Assembly: GCA_016584305.1 (NCBI GenBank)
Contig: JACEEZ010010964.1
Span: 159,501 to 223,500 of the forward strand
Source: Chionoecetes opilio
Lineage: Eukaryota > Arthropoda > Malacostraca > Decapoda > Majidae
DNA: 64,000 nucleotides
Direction of reading: 5' to 3'
A program made the translations under genes and the position numbers. Shown here in pieces: positions 1 through 13,592 of this stretch; position 1 is the first letter of the stretch, and every line of letters starts with the position of its first letter. The notes beneath the pieces are model-generated. The model did no database searches. It was not told the origin of the DNA and worked only from the letters and a program-made list of their open reading frames with translations.

Positions 1-290
1 AGAGAGTGTGGAGAGGCTGAGTTGAGCTGTACAGTGGAAGAATGAAGAAGACGACAGGACATGGTCTGTGTAAAGTTGTTAAGGCGTGGCAGAACTGTCG
101 GGGTTTATGACGCCTCTTCGACCAAGGTTAGATGCATGTTAAAGTGAAATACTTAAAAAAACACCATTTGAAGATATCCAGAAGGGATCGACAGGGGAAT
201 TGAAATTACGAAAACCCTCGAGCAAAGGATAAGGGTAACTCTGCCTAAATTGCAGGAACAATCAATAAGAGATTGAGTTAGTGGAAGCAA
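1..290. other. unassigned left edge
   Basis: No convincing ORF, repeat or RNA structure is visible in this mixed-composition stretch. It precedes a homopolymer-rich block and may belong to an element whose other end lies outside the window. Confidence 0.3.
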
Positions 291-640
291 CATCACAAAA
301 AAAAATTTTGGGGGGGGGTTTAAAAAAGGGGGAAAAAAAAAGGGGGAAAAAATGGGTTGAAAGGGAAAGGGATTTTTTTTTAAAAAAAAGGGGGAAATTT
401 TTTTGGGGAGGGGGGGGAAAAAAGGGGGGAAAAGGGAAAAAAAAGAGAAAAAAGGGAAATAGAAGGGGGAAAGGGCAAAAAAAAATTAAAAAGAAAAAAG
501 GGGGGTTTTAAAAAAAAAAGGGGGGGGAAAAAGGGGAAAGAGAGCGAAGGGATTGATATTAAAAACAGACGAACAGAAAAACAAAAAAAAAGATTAAAAA
601 AAAATAAAAAAATGAAAAAAAATATAGAGCGGAAGAAGAT
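290..640. other. homopolymer-degenerate purine block
   Basis: The sequence is almost only runs of A and G, three to ten long. Lys/Gly-rich ORFs here are composition artefacts. The texture matches other blocks in the window (2.9-3.7, 4.1-10.4, 42.4-43.6, 50.9-52.7 and 59.6-60.25 kb) that look like poorly resolved consensus. Confidence 0.6.
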
Positions 641-654
641 AGTAGAAGATAGAG

Positions 655-745
655 ATGGAGAGAAGAGAAAAGAGAGAGAGGGAGGGGGAGAAAAGAGAGA
701 GAAAAGAGAGGAAGAGAGAGAGAGAGAGAGAGAGAGGGGAGAGAG

Positions 746-777
<32 letters not shown>

Positions 778-812
778 GAGAGAGGAAAAGAGGAGAGAGA
801 GAGAGAGAGAGT
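655..812. repeat. (GA)n simple repeat
   Basis: Imperfect GA/GAGG dinucleotide tract. It gives Arg-Glu reading frames on plus and Ser-Leu frames on minus, both non-coding. It directly abuts the 5'-truncated LINE to its right, so the truncation point or insertion site lies at the tract. Confidence 0.9.
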
Positions 813-2722
<1,910 letters not shown>

Positions 2723-3730
2723 TATGTATTTACCTAAATCCTGAAACCAGTGCTATTAATTAGCCTATCCGCTCGGGCCACGACTCACCAGTTACTCACT
2801 AAAGAGTAAGTATGTTATCTGCTACATCTTTGAACTATTAGTGACACCAAGAGGGTAACAAGGGATTACCACTTTACCACCCGGGGAATTTTTTCAATCC
2901 CCTGGCCGGTTCCACTAAATTTTGAGTGTCCAGGGTGGTGGTATTAGAATACCCGGTGCCTCCTGCCTCCCTGTAGAAACAGAATAGCTCTCCCTGAAAA
3001 CACTTCCCCCCTCAGGCTGGCTCATCCCTTGAAAGCCCCGGGGGAAGGGCCCTTGCGGATCATTCCACCTTAAAAACCTCGTTTAAAGTAGGGTAACATT
3101 TTCTAATTCTCGCAATCCCTTCGTCCGGCCGCCTCGGGAGTCTAGGGGGGCTCCCCCTGTTGATATATATTGTTGTTGATTTAGTTGATTGGACTTTTTC
3201 CCCTTGCTGCTTCCCTGATTTTAAAAATTTGGAAAATTTTGGGGAAATACTCTTGACATTCTTCCCCTTTTTTCTGAATATTGAAATTAAATTGAAAATT
3301 ACCCGGCCCCGACCTCTTCCTTTACGGGGGGTTTAAACGGCCAGCGGCTCCCGGGAAAAATGGGGGTGCTGAAAGGATCACCCAAATTTTCTGGGCCGCT
3401 ACTGAGGGTATGTGTTTTTGGTACGTCTCTCCCCCCAATTCCCTCCCCCCCCAATCCCCCCAAGTCCAACCTTTCCCTCCCCTCCCTTATTTTAAATTTT
3501 CAATCCCCCCCGCCTCCAAAAAATTTTATCGCCTCTCCGTTATCCCGGGTTACCCTTTCTGCTTCTTCCCAAACCCCCCGCCCCTAGGGGGCCTCTCCCC
3601 TTCCCCCTTCTCCCTTCTCTCTCCTCTCCTTCCCTCCCCCCTTTCTTCCCCCCCCAACCTCCCCCAGCCCCTTCTCCTAATTCTATGCGAGAGCTCCTTT
3701 CTTGTCTTTCTTTTCTTTTTAAAAAATTAA
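2723..3730. other. unassigned, partly homopolymer-blurred
   Basis: The first ~150 bases look normal and unique; from about 2880 C and G runs become frequent and no protein family could be recognised. Pro/Ser-rich frames at 3360-3730 reflect C runs. Confidence 0.4.
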
Positions 3731-3734
3731 ATCT

Positions 3735-3850
3735 TTTTCCCCTTTTCTCTCTTCTCTCTCTTCTCTCTCTCTCTCCTCTCTCTCTCCTCTTTTTCTTTTT
3801 CCTCCTCTCTCTCTCTCTCTCTCTCTCTCCCCTTTCTCTTTTCCTCTCTC

Positions 3851-3884
<34 letters not shown>

Positions 3885-3895
3885 CCCTTTTCACC
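3735..3895. repeat. (CT)n simple repeat
   Basis: Imperfect CT/CTTT tract. Arg-Glu (minus) and Ser-Leu (plus) frames are compositional. Confidence 0.9.
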
Positions 3896-4079
3896 CCTTC
3901 ACCCAGCCTCCAAGTCACAACCACATTCACGTCACTATTACGCGTATTGGTAGGCCCTGTCCCCCCCGCCCCCCAAATCAGATAAAGCTTACTGACCCTT
4001 ACTAAAAACACATGCGCGCACACTAAAACACGCCCATTCAAACAACGCAGCCCATCCCAACCCCAGGGGCTAACACTAT

Positions 4080-7000
4080 TTTTGTCACAAAATAGGTTGG
4101 AGTCTGTACCGAAATTTATTTTTGTATGCTTTTTTTTTTTGTATGTAAAATTTTTTGCAGTTTTCGTGTCTAACATATGGATCATTATTTCGCATTTGTG
4201 CTTTTTCTTTTTTTTCCTTTTTTTTACCCAAATCATCATGTCGCAATTTTTTAAGTAGAGGAAGGGGAAACTCGAGTGTGGGGATTAAAGCCTGAGTGGG
4301 AGAAGATTTTTCATAACGCTTTGGACAGGCCCCGTCCCCTATTTGCTGAAGATTGGTTGTCCTCAAAGAGTAAGTATAATGTGCCCCCCCACTGGGAGAC
4401 CAACAGCACCAAGCACGAGTTTTGCATCATGTTTGCTGCCGGGGGAAGGGGGCCCATGTAAAAAAGCAGGAAACCCTGCAGAAAAGCCTTCACTCCTTCC
4501 AAGCAGAATGAGGCGAAAAAGGACGCGCGCAGCTATGAGTTTCCCCCCTCCTTGCTCGCGGATGAAGCCATTCACAAGGGGGACTTTATCAAGGATGCAT
4601 CTGGTTTGTGATAGATTCCCTCGCCTGAAAAGCTTCGCCTTTGAAAGTGTGACCCTTTCACCCCGTGTTTGTCGTCGCATTGAGGAGATGTCAGACACGG
4701 AAGACTCCTTAAGACCTTTTCCCAAAATTTTTATCCTTCTCTCTCGCTCTGTGAGAGCAAAACTAAAGGGGACACAACCCAGCTGGGATTTTCATTCGGG
4801 GGAGTCGTGCTGCCCTCAGGTTTAGAGGAGTTTTCTCCAGTTTTTTCCATTGCCGGCACCCCCAAAGGGGCCAAGACATCTTCGCGCCGTGCTTCAGTTG
4901 TGAAGCAACACTCCCTGGGGCCCTGTCCCTCTTTGTGCTGACGCCCGAGGGTTGCCCCAGCAATGACGGAAAGAAAAGGGTGCCGCCTCACTCTAGTGCG
5001 TCACTGTGGGGGCCGCCGGAACCCCAGCCCACCCCAAAAGGTGCACTGCATCATCCACCAAATCCCTGTGCCCCAAGTCTCCCAACCTTCTGATGTCAGT
5101 CTGTAGTCGTAAAGGTTGTAAAACTCCATCCTCTCCCCGCAGCCTAAACCACCCCCAGTTCCAGGCCTAAAGGGGACAAAAGTCAACGCACACTAGGGTG
5201 ACCTCCCTTTACTTCTGTGAAGTCCGGTTGAGTCATGGAGCCTTTCTTTCCCCGCGGTGGACCGCAGGGGAGGATCGCCACCTTCTCCGTCAAAAGCCTC
5301 CCCGGTGCTGATTTTTTCAACCCGCAAGGCTTGCTCGTTGGCCTGCTACAGTACACTACGCACCAAAATACCTCATGTGAAGCTGCAAGGCAAAAAAACA
5401 TTCTAGCACAGACTTATTCGCACGTCCCCGCCTTCGGGGTAAGCGGGTTTTGTGGAGGCTCAATGGCTGCTGTCAGTTTATGCTTTTTTCTTTTTATGCG
5501 GTTTGTGCAGCTGATGACGGGACCTGAATACTTGTGGGGGTGTTGTCCCCTTTTTGCGGGGGGAAATTTTGCCCCCCTTTTCACAGGTGTCAGGCCATGG
5601 TCCGGGCTTCAAGCTGTTCACCTCCCCCTTTGACACCCCTTGGACAAAAAACCTCTCCCCCCCTGCAGAGGGTTTTGGGGAGTTTCAGTTAAATGACGAA
5701 CTGAAGGCAAAAGTACCGTACCGCTCTCCACGTCCTTTTCGGACCTCGTCCTCCCTTCAAAAAATTTCCAAATTACTTGAGCATGTAAAACGCATTTCCA
5801 TTTTTGGCCCACTTACTGTTGGAACAACTCTTTTCAAAATGAAAATACAAAGTCTCGCATTCGTCCCAGCTAAAGGGTGCTGGTGGTAATTAGACATATT
5901 GTGTAAAATTTAGCTTTAAGGCTTTAAAAGGAATATTTAAAACCCTAAGGGGAAACTGAAGTGTAATGGGTTCTCGCGGGCTCTGTTTCCCCGTTTAGTG
6001 TACCAGGACTCGACGGGTTCCGCGGTTCCCCACTAGGTTATTAAAGCATCAAGTTCGGCGTGTTTCCCCCTTTTTTCAACTTGCTAAGGACCCTTTTGGG
6101 GCCGAAAACCCTGGTGTGCGGAAAGGCCCTTTCCGAAGGGGTTTTTAAAGGGGGGAAAATAGTGAAGTAAAAAGCCCGTTTGCCCCCCCGCGGGGAAACC
6201 CCCCCCCTTGCCCCGTGTTTAAAAAGTTTTTTTATGCCTTCTGTTGGTTTTTTAAAACTTTGATCCCTTTTCTTTGTCATAAGCTTTTTTTTTTGGGGGT
6301 GGGACTTTGCCGAGGGCATACTGAGAGGGGGGAAAAATGTAAACGTTGGTTCCCCTGCTTTGACCCCCCTACACGTATCTAAAAGTGGATTTATTATCTA
6401 CGCCCCCCTATTTTCAAGTGTTTCTACAGGGTTTGCTTCTCTACACGTTACAAGGTTTATTTCTTAGCTACTACAAGTGGTTATTCATCACCGCATCTGG
6501 ACGCAAGGGGATGTTTCGTGGAAATTCACAGACCCCTTTTCTTCATAAGGCCTCTACCCCAGGACACATCCCCCACAAAAGTTTTCCTCCCACTAATACC
6601 TGCATAATTTTGGTACTGTTCCCATTTTATATCAGTGGGAAGTGGTAGAAGTGAAAGTGAATTTTTTTTTCTTTTCCTTTTTGATTTGTGATCAGGAGAA
6701 CAGGGTCTGTGCGCGCCATAGGGGTGACGTCAGAGCAATCTTGCTCTGTGATTCGTTGCTTTAAAATGACGACCGCGTTTTGAGGGGAGTGGCCAGAAAA
6801 TACTCACAGGGTTTCCCTTGATTTTTTCTGGCCCGGCATCTATGTTTTTTGCGGCTTTTTAAACGCCGCGCTTGAGTGGCTGGAGGGGCGAGGAAAAAAT
6901 GGAAAGAGTTGCCACATTCGCCAAGGTGTTTAAACCCCGTGAAGGGGGTGAAATGTTGCCAGCTCTAAGGGTACGGAAAAGTGTTTCAAAAAGTTTTGTA

Positions 7001-9600
7001 TAATTTTTTAATACCCTTGTAAAACATAATTTGTGCATGTTTCGCAAAACAAAAAAAACAAGGGGGTTTTGATAAAAGTGGTATATACAGAGTGTTCTTT
7101 CTGTAAAAGTAAAGTTTAAAAGTGTAAAAAGTGGTAATAATTTTTTGTACTTATAAAGTTTTTTGGCCAGTGACCTGAAAAAAAAAGTTTCGTTTTCAGT
7201 GTGAGGGGGACATTTTTTTTCAATTTCTAAGTTTTGGTTTAGTTACCCGACCTCATCGTTGTTTTCTTACACAGGTTTTTGGGGATGTGAGGAGGGGGAA
7301 CTCTTTAGTTATGTTGTTATTTTTTCATGAAAAGTTGTAATGTTGGGAAATTGTATCAAGTAAATTGTTGTCAATAAGTTTTAAATGGTGTTTTCTGTTG
7401 GTGTGGGTGGGCTTCAGGTAGTTCTGAGGTTTATTTTTCTCATTTTTGTAGCAAAATGCTTTTCGTAGTGGGACCTTTTTTCTCTTTATATAGTTCCACC
7501 GCAAAAATAGAACTAATATTCAACACAGCCCCATCCACCATTTCTACTACTACTGCTCCTGATTTTTAAAAATTTTCCACACCCACTTTTGCCCAATAGT
7601 TTTCTCCAAAAGTTCCAACCCTTAACTTTTTTCCCCAAGAGTCTTCTCAGTAGATTTTCAGGGGGGAAGAGACCGTTCGCTTGTCTTTATTCAGCAAGTG
7701 AGGATATCATGCAGAACAGTAATTTGTTTAGGAAAAGAAAGATTTTTTTTATTTGGTCTCAATTTAAGCCTGGGCTCAGCTAGTGACATAGGTGCTTTAG
7801 GCCCTTTATGGGAAAAACGCTGAATACGAGTATGATGTATTCGGGGAACTTTTGAGGAATTTGGGGGGGCACAAATAATGCTCCTTGCAGTGGTCTTTTT
7901 ACGTATGCTGAAACATTGACCCCCACAGTTGGGGAGTGCTGGCAGGTTGAGGGTCAGGGACGTGCGTAATATTGCTTCAGAAGCAATGGAAGCTTTTAAT
8001 CTAGCTTTATGGTTTGAAAAGACAGCTGTCTGTAGAGAGATTTAAATGATTCTAGAAATTTTAGTTTATAATTACCTTTTGATCCAAAGAGCGTCGTATC
8101 GCTTCATCTCTGATTTTAAGCCCGGTGAAACCCTAGAAATTTTTAAAAATCACTAAGCGGGACGAGGATGGCTAAAAATTCATTTTCACAACCGAGTCCC
8201 TAGCGCCTGTGTCAAAGGGGGCTCAAATTCATTCATCCTTCCTCTCCCCACCACCCCTTCCACCCCATTTTTTTCCTACTCGCGCACCCAAAAAAAGTGT
8301 TATATTGTGGAAAAAACAAGGTCATACTGATAATTAAACCCATCAAAAAGAAGGAGACGAAATCTGCTCAGAAAAGAGCTATGCGGTTCTCAGAAGACAA
8401 TACTTGCCTCTAGGCCTCCCCAGCTGTTTTTTCATCTCCCGCACGACCCCAAAAAGGTATGCATTTCGCCCTCCGCCCAAAAATTTTGTAATTCACGAAA
8501 AGTGGAAAAAACCCTCAACAGGGAAGTTGGTTGGTTCTGAGGTTTAAGGCGACGTAGCGGGGTAGCAGTTGAATGGGAAGATTTGGGGTATCAGCGCGGG
8601 GGGAAAATTCGCGCCCGGCAAAAAAACCCCCATTAGTTTCAGACAAAAAAGTCACAGACACACTTTTCATAGTCCCTTATATTTTTGCTGCTTTTCTTTC
8701 TATGTGACAATTCTTTTTCCTCGAAACAGGTATATTGCTTTGGAGTGGAACAGGTGCTTCATGTAATATTTTAGTGGTGTGCTTAGTAAAAATTTTAAAA
8801 AGTTATATAATTTTTCCCCCTTTTACCTCTACGCCCCTCTACAAAATTCAAGGTTCACGCTAGAGGTGATGGGCACTGTGACCCTTTCCCCTTGCCTTGT
8901 CCCATTCTAAAATCTTAAACATACAGGTTATGTTTAAAACCAGTTTGCTTTAAAAATGTATGGCTTTTGGGGTTTTGCACTGCACCATCACCTTGGAATT
9001 CCCCGCACCAAGCAATTTAATTAAATGACGTTCCTTCCCCGCAATGAAAGTCCGCCCCTTTCTTGATAAAATAATAATTTTTTTAACAGTGACCAGAAAC
9101 CCTTTTGCTAGTATAGGGGCCCGATGCTTTATAGTGGGGAAACGAAAGTTCAGTTCCCCCTGCAGGTTTTTGGGGGTCTCCGCTGTTGTATGGGAGATAA
9201 AATATTGGCTCCCTGCCTTTCGATTGCGGTGAGAGTCCAAAATGGTCCCGTCGGCAGTTATTTGGTGTCTATACCCGACACATCCGTGTAAGTCGCTTAG
9301 CGCTTGAGGGAACGCTTTCGGGGTACCCATGATCACATAAGCACGCATTTTCACAAATTTACAGGGTCCCTATAACTCTGAAAATGGTTTTGTTATGCAG
9401 CTTTGGAACGAAATAGTTTGACCTTGTGGATCCTTCAAAGTTTTGCAGCATCTTACGAAGACGAATGTTGTGAGGGGCCGGGCAGAAGTCCCGCAGCTAA
9501 CACCCTTTCGTACAGGTTTGGATTTTCCCGAGGGTAAGCCCGAGCCTCGCTTGCTCGCGACACACAGGGCCCTCTTGCCTTACTGGGGAACCCCTTAGGA
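4080..9600. other. long homopolymer-blurred block, no confident gene
   Basis: About 5.5 kb with frequent runs of A, T, C and G and no long ORF. A higher-GC part at 4270-5860 reads as coding-like on plus (a 160-residue frame at 4343-4825 and further fragments to 5889), but I cannot name a family; a retroelement gag-like origin is only a guess. Since the right neighbour (9.6-10.4 kb) is a recognisable but corrupted gypsy pol, this block may hold the corrupted upstream part of that element. Confidence 0.4.
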
Positions 9601-9639
9601 GTAACAGACAAAATCACCAACTTGGCTCACACCTAAAGC

Positions 9640-10398
9640 ACAGCTTTCGTAGTCCTTTTTATCGTATGCCTATAGCCAAAGAGTGTGGGAAGGGCATGAA
9701 ACGGGCTGTTTGGGTGAAGGAATAAACGGAGTCTTATTTTCCTTGGAATCATTTGTTATTGGGAAAAAAAGTTAGGATTTCCCGGTTTTGTTAGTTCAGG
9801 AAAATTTAAAAAATTTAAAATGTCCGATCACGTCCACCCCTGTTTGAGAGACCCTTTGCAGCTTAGGGGAAAGGGTAATACAGTTTTTTACCAGTTTGGA
9901 CCTCAAGTCTGGTTTCGGCAGATTCCGTTAGAAGAGAAATCTCGGGGAAAAAACTGCCTTTCAACAAAAATGTCATTTTGATGGCTGAGATGTCCTAGGG
10001 GTTTTAGGAACTCCCTCTTAATGCCAACGTCAAAAAACAACTTGTTTTACGGGGATCATAGGGGATGGTTTGTGTCTACATGGGCGACCCATACTTGTCT
10101 CCAAAAACTTACCAGTCACTTTGAGAAAATTGCCCTTGTTTTTAGAAACTTCTGAGGCGGGCCTTTTAAATTAACGGCGCAAAGCATTTTCTCAAGTCAC
10201 GCATTGACTTTTTTGGGGATGCTGTCGACAAGAATGGAACCAACGTTTTATTATAAAAACAAAGCCGTTCAAGAATTTCCCAACCCCCACCCCCCCTGAA
10301 AAGGTACGGGCTTCCCCGGGGTTTGGGTTTATCGTACCCTTTTGAAGAATAGCTTTGATTTTGTCCCCTGACACGACTCTTGAAAAGGGCGTTTCCTT
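9640..10398 (+). pseudogene. gypsy reverse transcriptase, heavily degraded
   Basis: Pieces of the RT fold are readable only by changing frame repeatedly: a RFYRMP-like entry segment near 9650, a DLKSGFRQI palm segment near 9900, a GIIGDGL segment near 10055 and an IDFFG segment near 10205. Most breaks coincide with homopolymer runs, so some may be sequencing errors. It is contiguous with the clean RNase H downstream, which fixes its identity. Confidence 0.65.
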
Positions 10399-10965
10399 TT
10401 GCTTGGAATGGTCCCAAAACAAAGTTTTTATACTTTGAAACAGGCACTTACACATGCGCCAATTCTTACATTTCCTGACTACCATATGCCTTTCACTCTT
10501 GTGACAGATGCTTCGGCACTAGGCGTTGGAGCGGTTTTGATGCAAACAGTTGAAGGGAAACGCCCTCTTGTTGTTGCATATGCCAGTAGAGTGCTTAATG
10601 ATGTAGAGTCACAGTACTCAGTAACTCACCTTGAAGCTCTTGCTGTGGTGTGGGCTCTTAAGCACTTTAAGGAAATTATCTATGGTTATCCCATTACAGT
10701 TCACACTGATCACACTGCAGTGCTTAATATCTTTAAAGGGAAAAACCTCTGTGGCCGTGTGGCCCGGTGGTTCATCACCATTCAGGAATTTGATCCTACT
10801 ATGAAATATTTACCTGGTAATAAAAATCATGTTGCAGACGCACTTTCACGCAACATTCCAGTAGCAGTGGTCTCAGCCGCTTCAAGTTTCTCAAAACTAG
10901 CGAAAAATACATCCACATTCCCCTCTTCAAACGTGGGAATTGGTGAAATCCACTTATCGACATGA
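10399..10965 (+). pseudogene. gypsy RNase H domain
   Basis: Clean reading frame. Motifs in order: FTLVTDAS (first catalytic Asp), ASRVLN, a THLEALAVVWALKHF segment with the catalytic Glu, VHTDHTAL-type HTDH and a terminal ADALSR segment, which together are diagnostic for Ty3/gypsy RNase HI. The start is arbitrary because pol is a polyprotein and the upstream RT is corrupted. A TGA at 10963-10965 ends the frame; the same frame reopens immediately and leads into integrase, so this is a single nonsense change in one polyprotein. Confidence 0.9.
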
Positions 10966-11535
10966 AGTTGCTCTCCAGACAGTTCAAATTTCTCTCTACA
11001 AGACTTATCGAATGCTCAACGCCAAGATCCTGTGTGGTCAAAAATAATTTATGCACTAGAGTCTGGAGATGAATCTTTATTGCCTAAATTGTCAGTTCCA
11101 CTTTTACAGTTTTCAATAGTTGAGGAAGTTCTTTGTCGTAAGGTCACTATGGACGAGAACACTGTTACTCAACTAGTTATTCCTACCAGTCTTGTGGAAA
11201 CTGCTTTAAAGCTCATTCACGACATGCCTCAAGCAGGACATCCAGGTCGAGACAGAACCTTGTCCGCTGCACGTCTTAAGTTTTATTGGCCTACCATGCG
11301 CATCGATGCAGAGAAACATGTAACCAATTGTCGTTCATGTGCACAAACCAAGGGTAATACGAGAACTGCTCCTATCCTTGAATATCCTTTACCTGAGTCG
11401 TCCTTTGACACCGTAGGCATCGACTTATTGCAGCTTCCTCGAAGTCATCAAGGGTCACCATATGTATTAGTATGTTTAGATCACTTCACACGTTTTGTGA
11501 TTCTAGTCCCCTTGCCTAAGCAAGTCGGAGACCGG
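10966..11535 (+). pseudogene. gypsy integrase, N-terminal part, truncated
   Basis: Same frame as the RNase H, after one stop. It shows the H2C2 zinc-binding domain (H...HPGRDRT...C.SC) at about 11220-11345, then the start of the catalytic core with the first Asp in VGIDLL near 11415 and a LDHFTRF segment. The second Asp and the Glu are missing because the sequence is replaced near 11530 by a hAT 3' end. The normal role is insertion of retroelement cDNA; this copy cannot do it. Confidence 0.9.
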
Positions 11536-11539
11536 TATA

Positions 11540-11641
11540 AGTGACCGCCACCTCAATGACATTCTGCTCTTTTCTACCTCATCAATCGATCCAGACATTG
11601 AATCACTTCTCCATGGCAAACAGCACCAACCATCCCACTAA
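11540..11641 (+). pseudogene. hAT transposase C-terminus (33 codons)
   Basis: An open frame ending in TAA at 11639-11641 reads SDRHLNDILL followed by a PDIESLL segment, matching the extreme C-terminus of Charlie/ZBED5-type hAT transposases (pattern L.D.HL..L.....PDI..L...). Only the tail of the dimerisation region remains. Confidence 0.65.
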
Positions 11642-11659
11642 TGTGCATGTTTCTTGATA

Positions 11660-11965
11660 AAACGATTTTCTGCAGTCACTGATTTGCATGTTTTTCAACA
11701 AATTTCTAGTAATCTAGTCACTGGTTTGCCTGCTTTTCTACAAAGTTTTTGTATATTGTCACAAACTGTTTTCTGCAGTCACTGATTTGCATGTATTTCA
11801 ATAAATTTATTGTAATCTAGTCACTGATTTGCCTGCTTTTCTAATTTTTTCTTTATATTGTTACAAACTGTTTTCTGCAGTCAATGATTTGCATGTTTTT
11901 CAATAAATTTCTTGTAATCTAGTCACTGGTTTGCCTGCTTTTCTATAAAAAATTTGTATTCTGTC
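11660..11965 (+). repeat. ~105-bp tandem repeat, 3 copies
   Basis: Three similar units each hold the phrases CTGCAGTCACTGATTTGCAT, TCAATAAATTT and AATCTAGTCACTGGTTTGCC. It lies between the hAT stop codon and the hAT terminus, so it is a 3'-region minisatellite of that transposon. Confidence 0.85.
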
Positions 11966-12054
11966 ACTTTTGGGTTCTCTTTGGCACTCCGGCCCGCAGG
12001 CTACTCCTAGAAGCTTTCTCTGGCCCTTGCACTAAAAAGGTTGCCGACCCCTGC

Positions 12055-13130
12055 TCTACAGGATGCTCCTGCAGTTGGAAGCGCTGCTTCTCATCTTACG
12101 GTCACCGCCCCCCTAATGCCACCCGCGCGGCCCACAGCATAGACCTTCAGATGACTGTGCCCTTCTAGAGGACAGAATATTAACTCCGCTCCTTCTTCCT
12201 ACCGCGGTATGGTCGACTGTGGAAAACCTTAGTGTGCCTGACTGACCTGCACCTCATCACGTTCCTGCACGTCATTAAATGAAGCGTAAATGTCTGTCTG
12301 CAAATGAAACCACCTCAATAATAGACTATCAACATTTGTACTAAAAGGCTAACATGATATTGTATTCGAATACGTTATATATATCATGTATATACTGTAT
12401 TATCGTATTTTCATACTTGCTATACGATATTTGTATTTTAGTGTATTAGTTTAGTGTATTAGTTTTAGTGTATTAGTTTAGTGTATTAGTTTTAGTGTAT
12501 TATTCTTAGTGTTTATTAGTATTTTTTTATATATATTATTCGTGTATTAGTTTATATTATTCGTGTATTAGTTTATATAAGTGTATTTCACTGATATAAG
12601 CATGTGTATTACTATACTTTATATATTATTTGTATAACTATTGATAGGTCTAATACTGCTACAGATAGTCTTCGCGTCGCAATCGAACTTAAGCACATTA
12701 TTTTTTATTGTACCATTATTTTTTAGGTATTGTATGTAACATATTTAAGATCGTGTCCTTATTGGTGACTGAGGATTATTCTCAGTATTAGAGTCCACGA
12801 TTGTTCAATGTTAATTGAAGGGTTTTCGGCTAAAAAGTCACATTTAGGTCGTGATTAGATTAAGGAAACTGACGGTAAAGCTTGCTGCATTCCACATAAC
12901 TCAGTAGATCATGGACGTTGTGTGCGTTTGTGAGTGTGATGTTAGAATACATCGGAACACAGATAGTCGCTTGGAATCCACGAGAACGTGGTCTACCCCG
13001 AGGACTTTGACCATGACCATATTCGACTAGTAACAACACGATTGAGTGTTGCATCACATGTTTGTGCTAATATATACTACTACTAAAGATCCACATTACA
13101 GGGTTCCAAAGGGCCCAACAAGCACATTTC
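12055..13130. other. unassigned, with short AT-rich tandem repeats
   Basis: No coding family recognised. Positions 12430-12600 contain an irregular array of a GTGTATTAGTTTA-like unit. The rest shows no structure I can name. Confidence 0.5.
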
Positions 13131-13135
13131 TGTTG

Positions 13136-13466
13136 CCTATAGGCCGTTAGGCAGTTGGTGACCCAAGGCTCAGTGGTAAGACTCTGGAGGTTCTTTGGTG
13201 GCGTTTTGATGGTTGTGCTTTCGACACGGATGGCGCAGGCTGGATTCTTTTTGATAGTGACGCCCTGTGATTTAGAGCTCATGCCGAACCCCCGTTGTCC
13301 TCCGATGCAACTCACAATCGAAAATAGAATTAATGGGCACAGGGCATGTCGGTGCTTCTTAGGCGCACTCAACGGTACGATGGAAGGTTGGTTTTTGCGT
13401 TGGGGATCGACTCGGGTACCAGAGAACCTTATCGTGACGCGATAAAGCTCTGCTACCGCCCTCCTC
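13136..13466 (-). mobile_element. tRNA-derived SINE, full-length old copy
   Basis: On the minus strand it begins with a tRNA-like head (GGCGGTAGCAGAG as box A, GAGTCGATCCCC as box B), followed by the body shared with the copies at 56475 and 57682 (CATTAA.TCTA, TTCGATTGTGAG, CATGAGC, AATCACAGGGCGTCACTAT) and ending in CTGCCTAACGGC. It is diverged and lacks a poly(A) tail. Plus-strand frames here are shadows. Confidence 0.8.
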
Positions 13467-13559
13467 CATATACAATGATAATATAATCAGGGATGTAGTA
13501 GTTTATGGATAATAGTACATAAGTTATATGTATCTGGATATACTTACAAACATATATAA

Positions 13560-13592
13560 AATTAGCTTATATATATATATATATATATATAT
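13560..13592. repeat. (TA)n tract
   Basis: Short TA microsatellite directly next to the left terminus of transposon C. Confidence 0.9.

Larger units (their letters stand above)
9640..11535 (+). mobile_element. Ty3/gypsy LTR retrotransposon, pol fragment
   Basis: Collinear pol domains on plus: reverse transcriptase (degraded), RNase H, the integrase zinc-binding domain and the start of the integrase core. No LTR or gag is identifiable. The right end stops abruptly inside the integrase core, where hAT-derived sequence begins. The element is not functional as it stands. Confidence 0.85.
11536..12054 (+). mobile_element. hAT transposon, 3' end only
   Basis: A short C-terminal coding piece, a tandem-repeat 3' region and a terminal sequence. 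The last bases before 12054 read, on the minus strand, CAGGGGTCGGCAACC, a typical hAT terminus as I remember it. The 5' part is absent; the left junction lies inside gypsy integrase. No matching left terminus or 8-bp duplication was found nearby. Confidence 0.7.

Noticed and set aside
8950..9354. 134-codon minus-strand ORF
   Set aside because: Lies in a homopolymer-blurred block, no family resemblance, and opposite to the gypsy pol direction that follows.
13150..13200. tRNA gene suggested by GGCTCAGTGGTAAG on plus
   Set aside because: No matching box B or cloverleaf; the segment is the 3' body of a minus-strand SINE.
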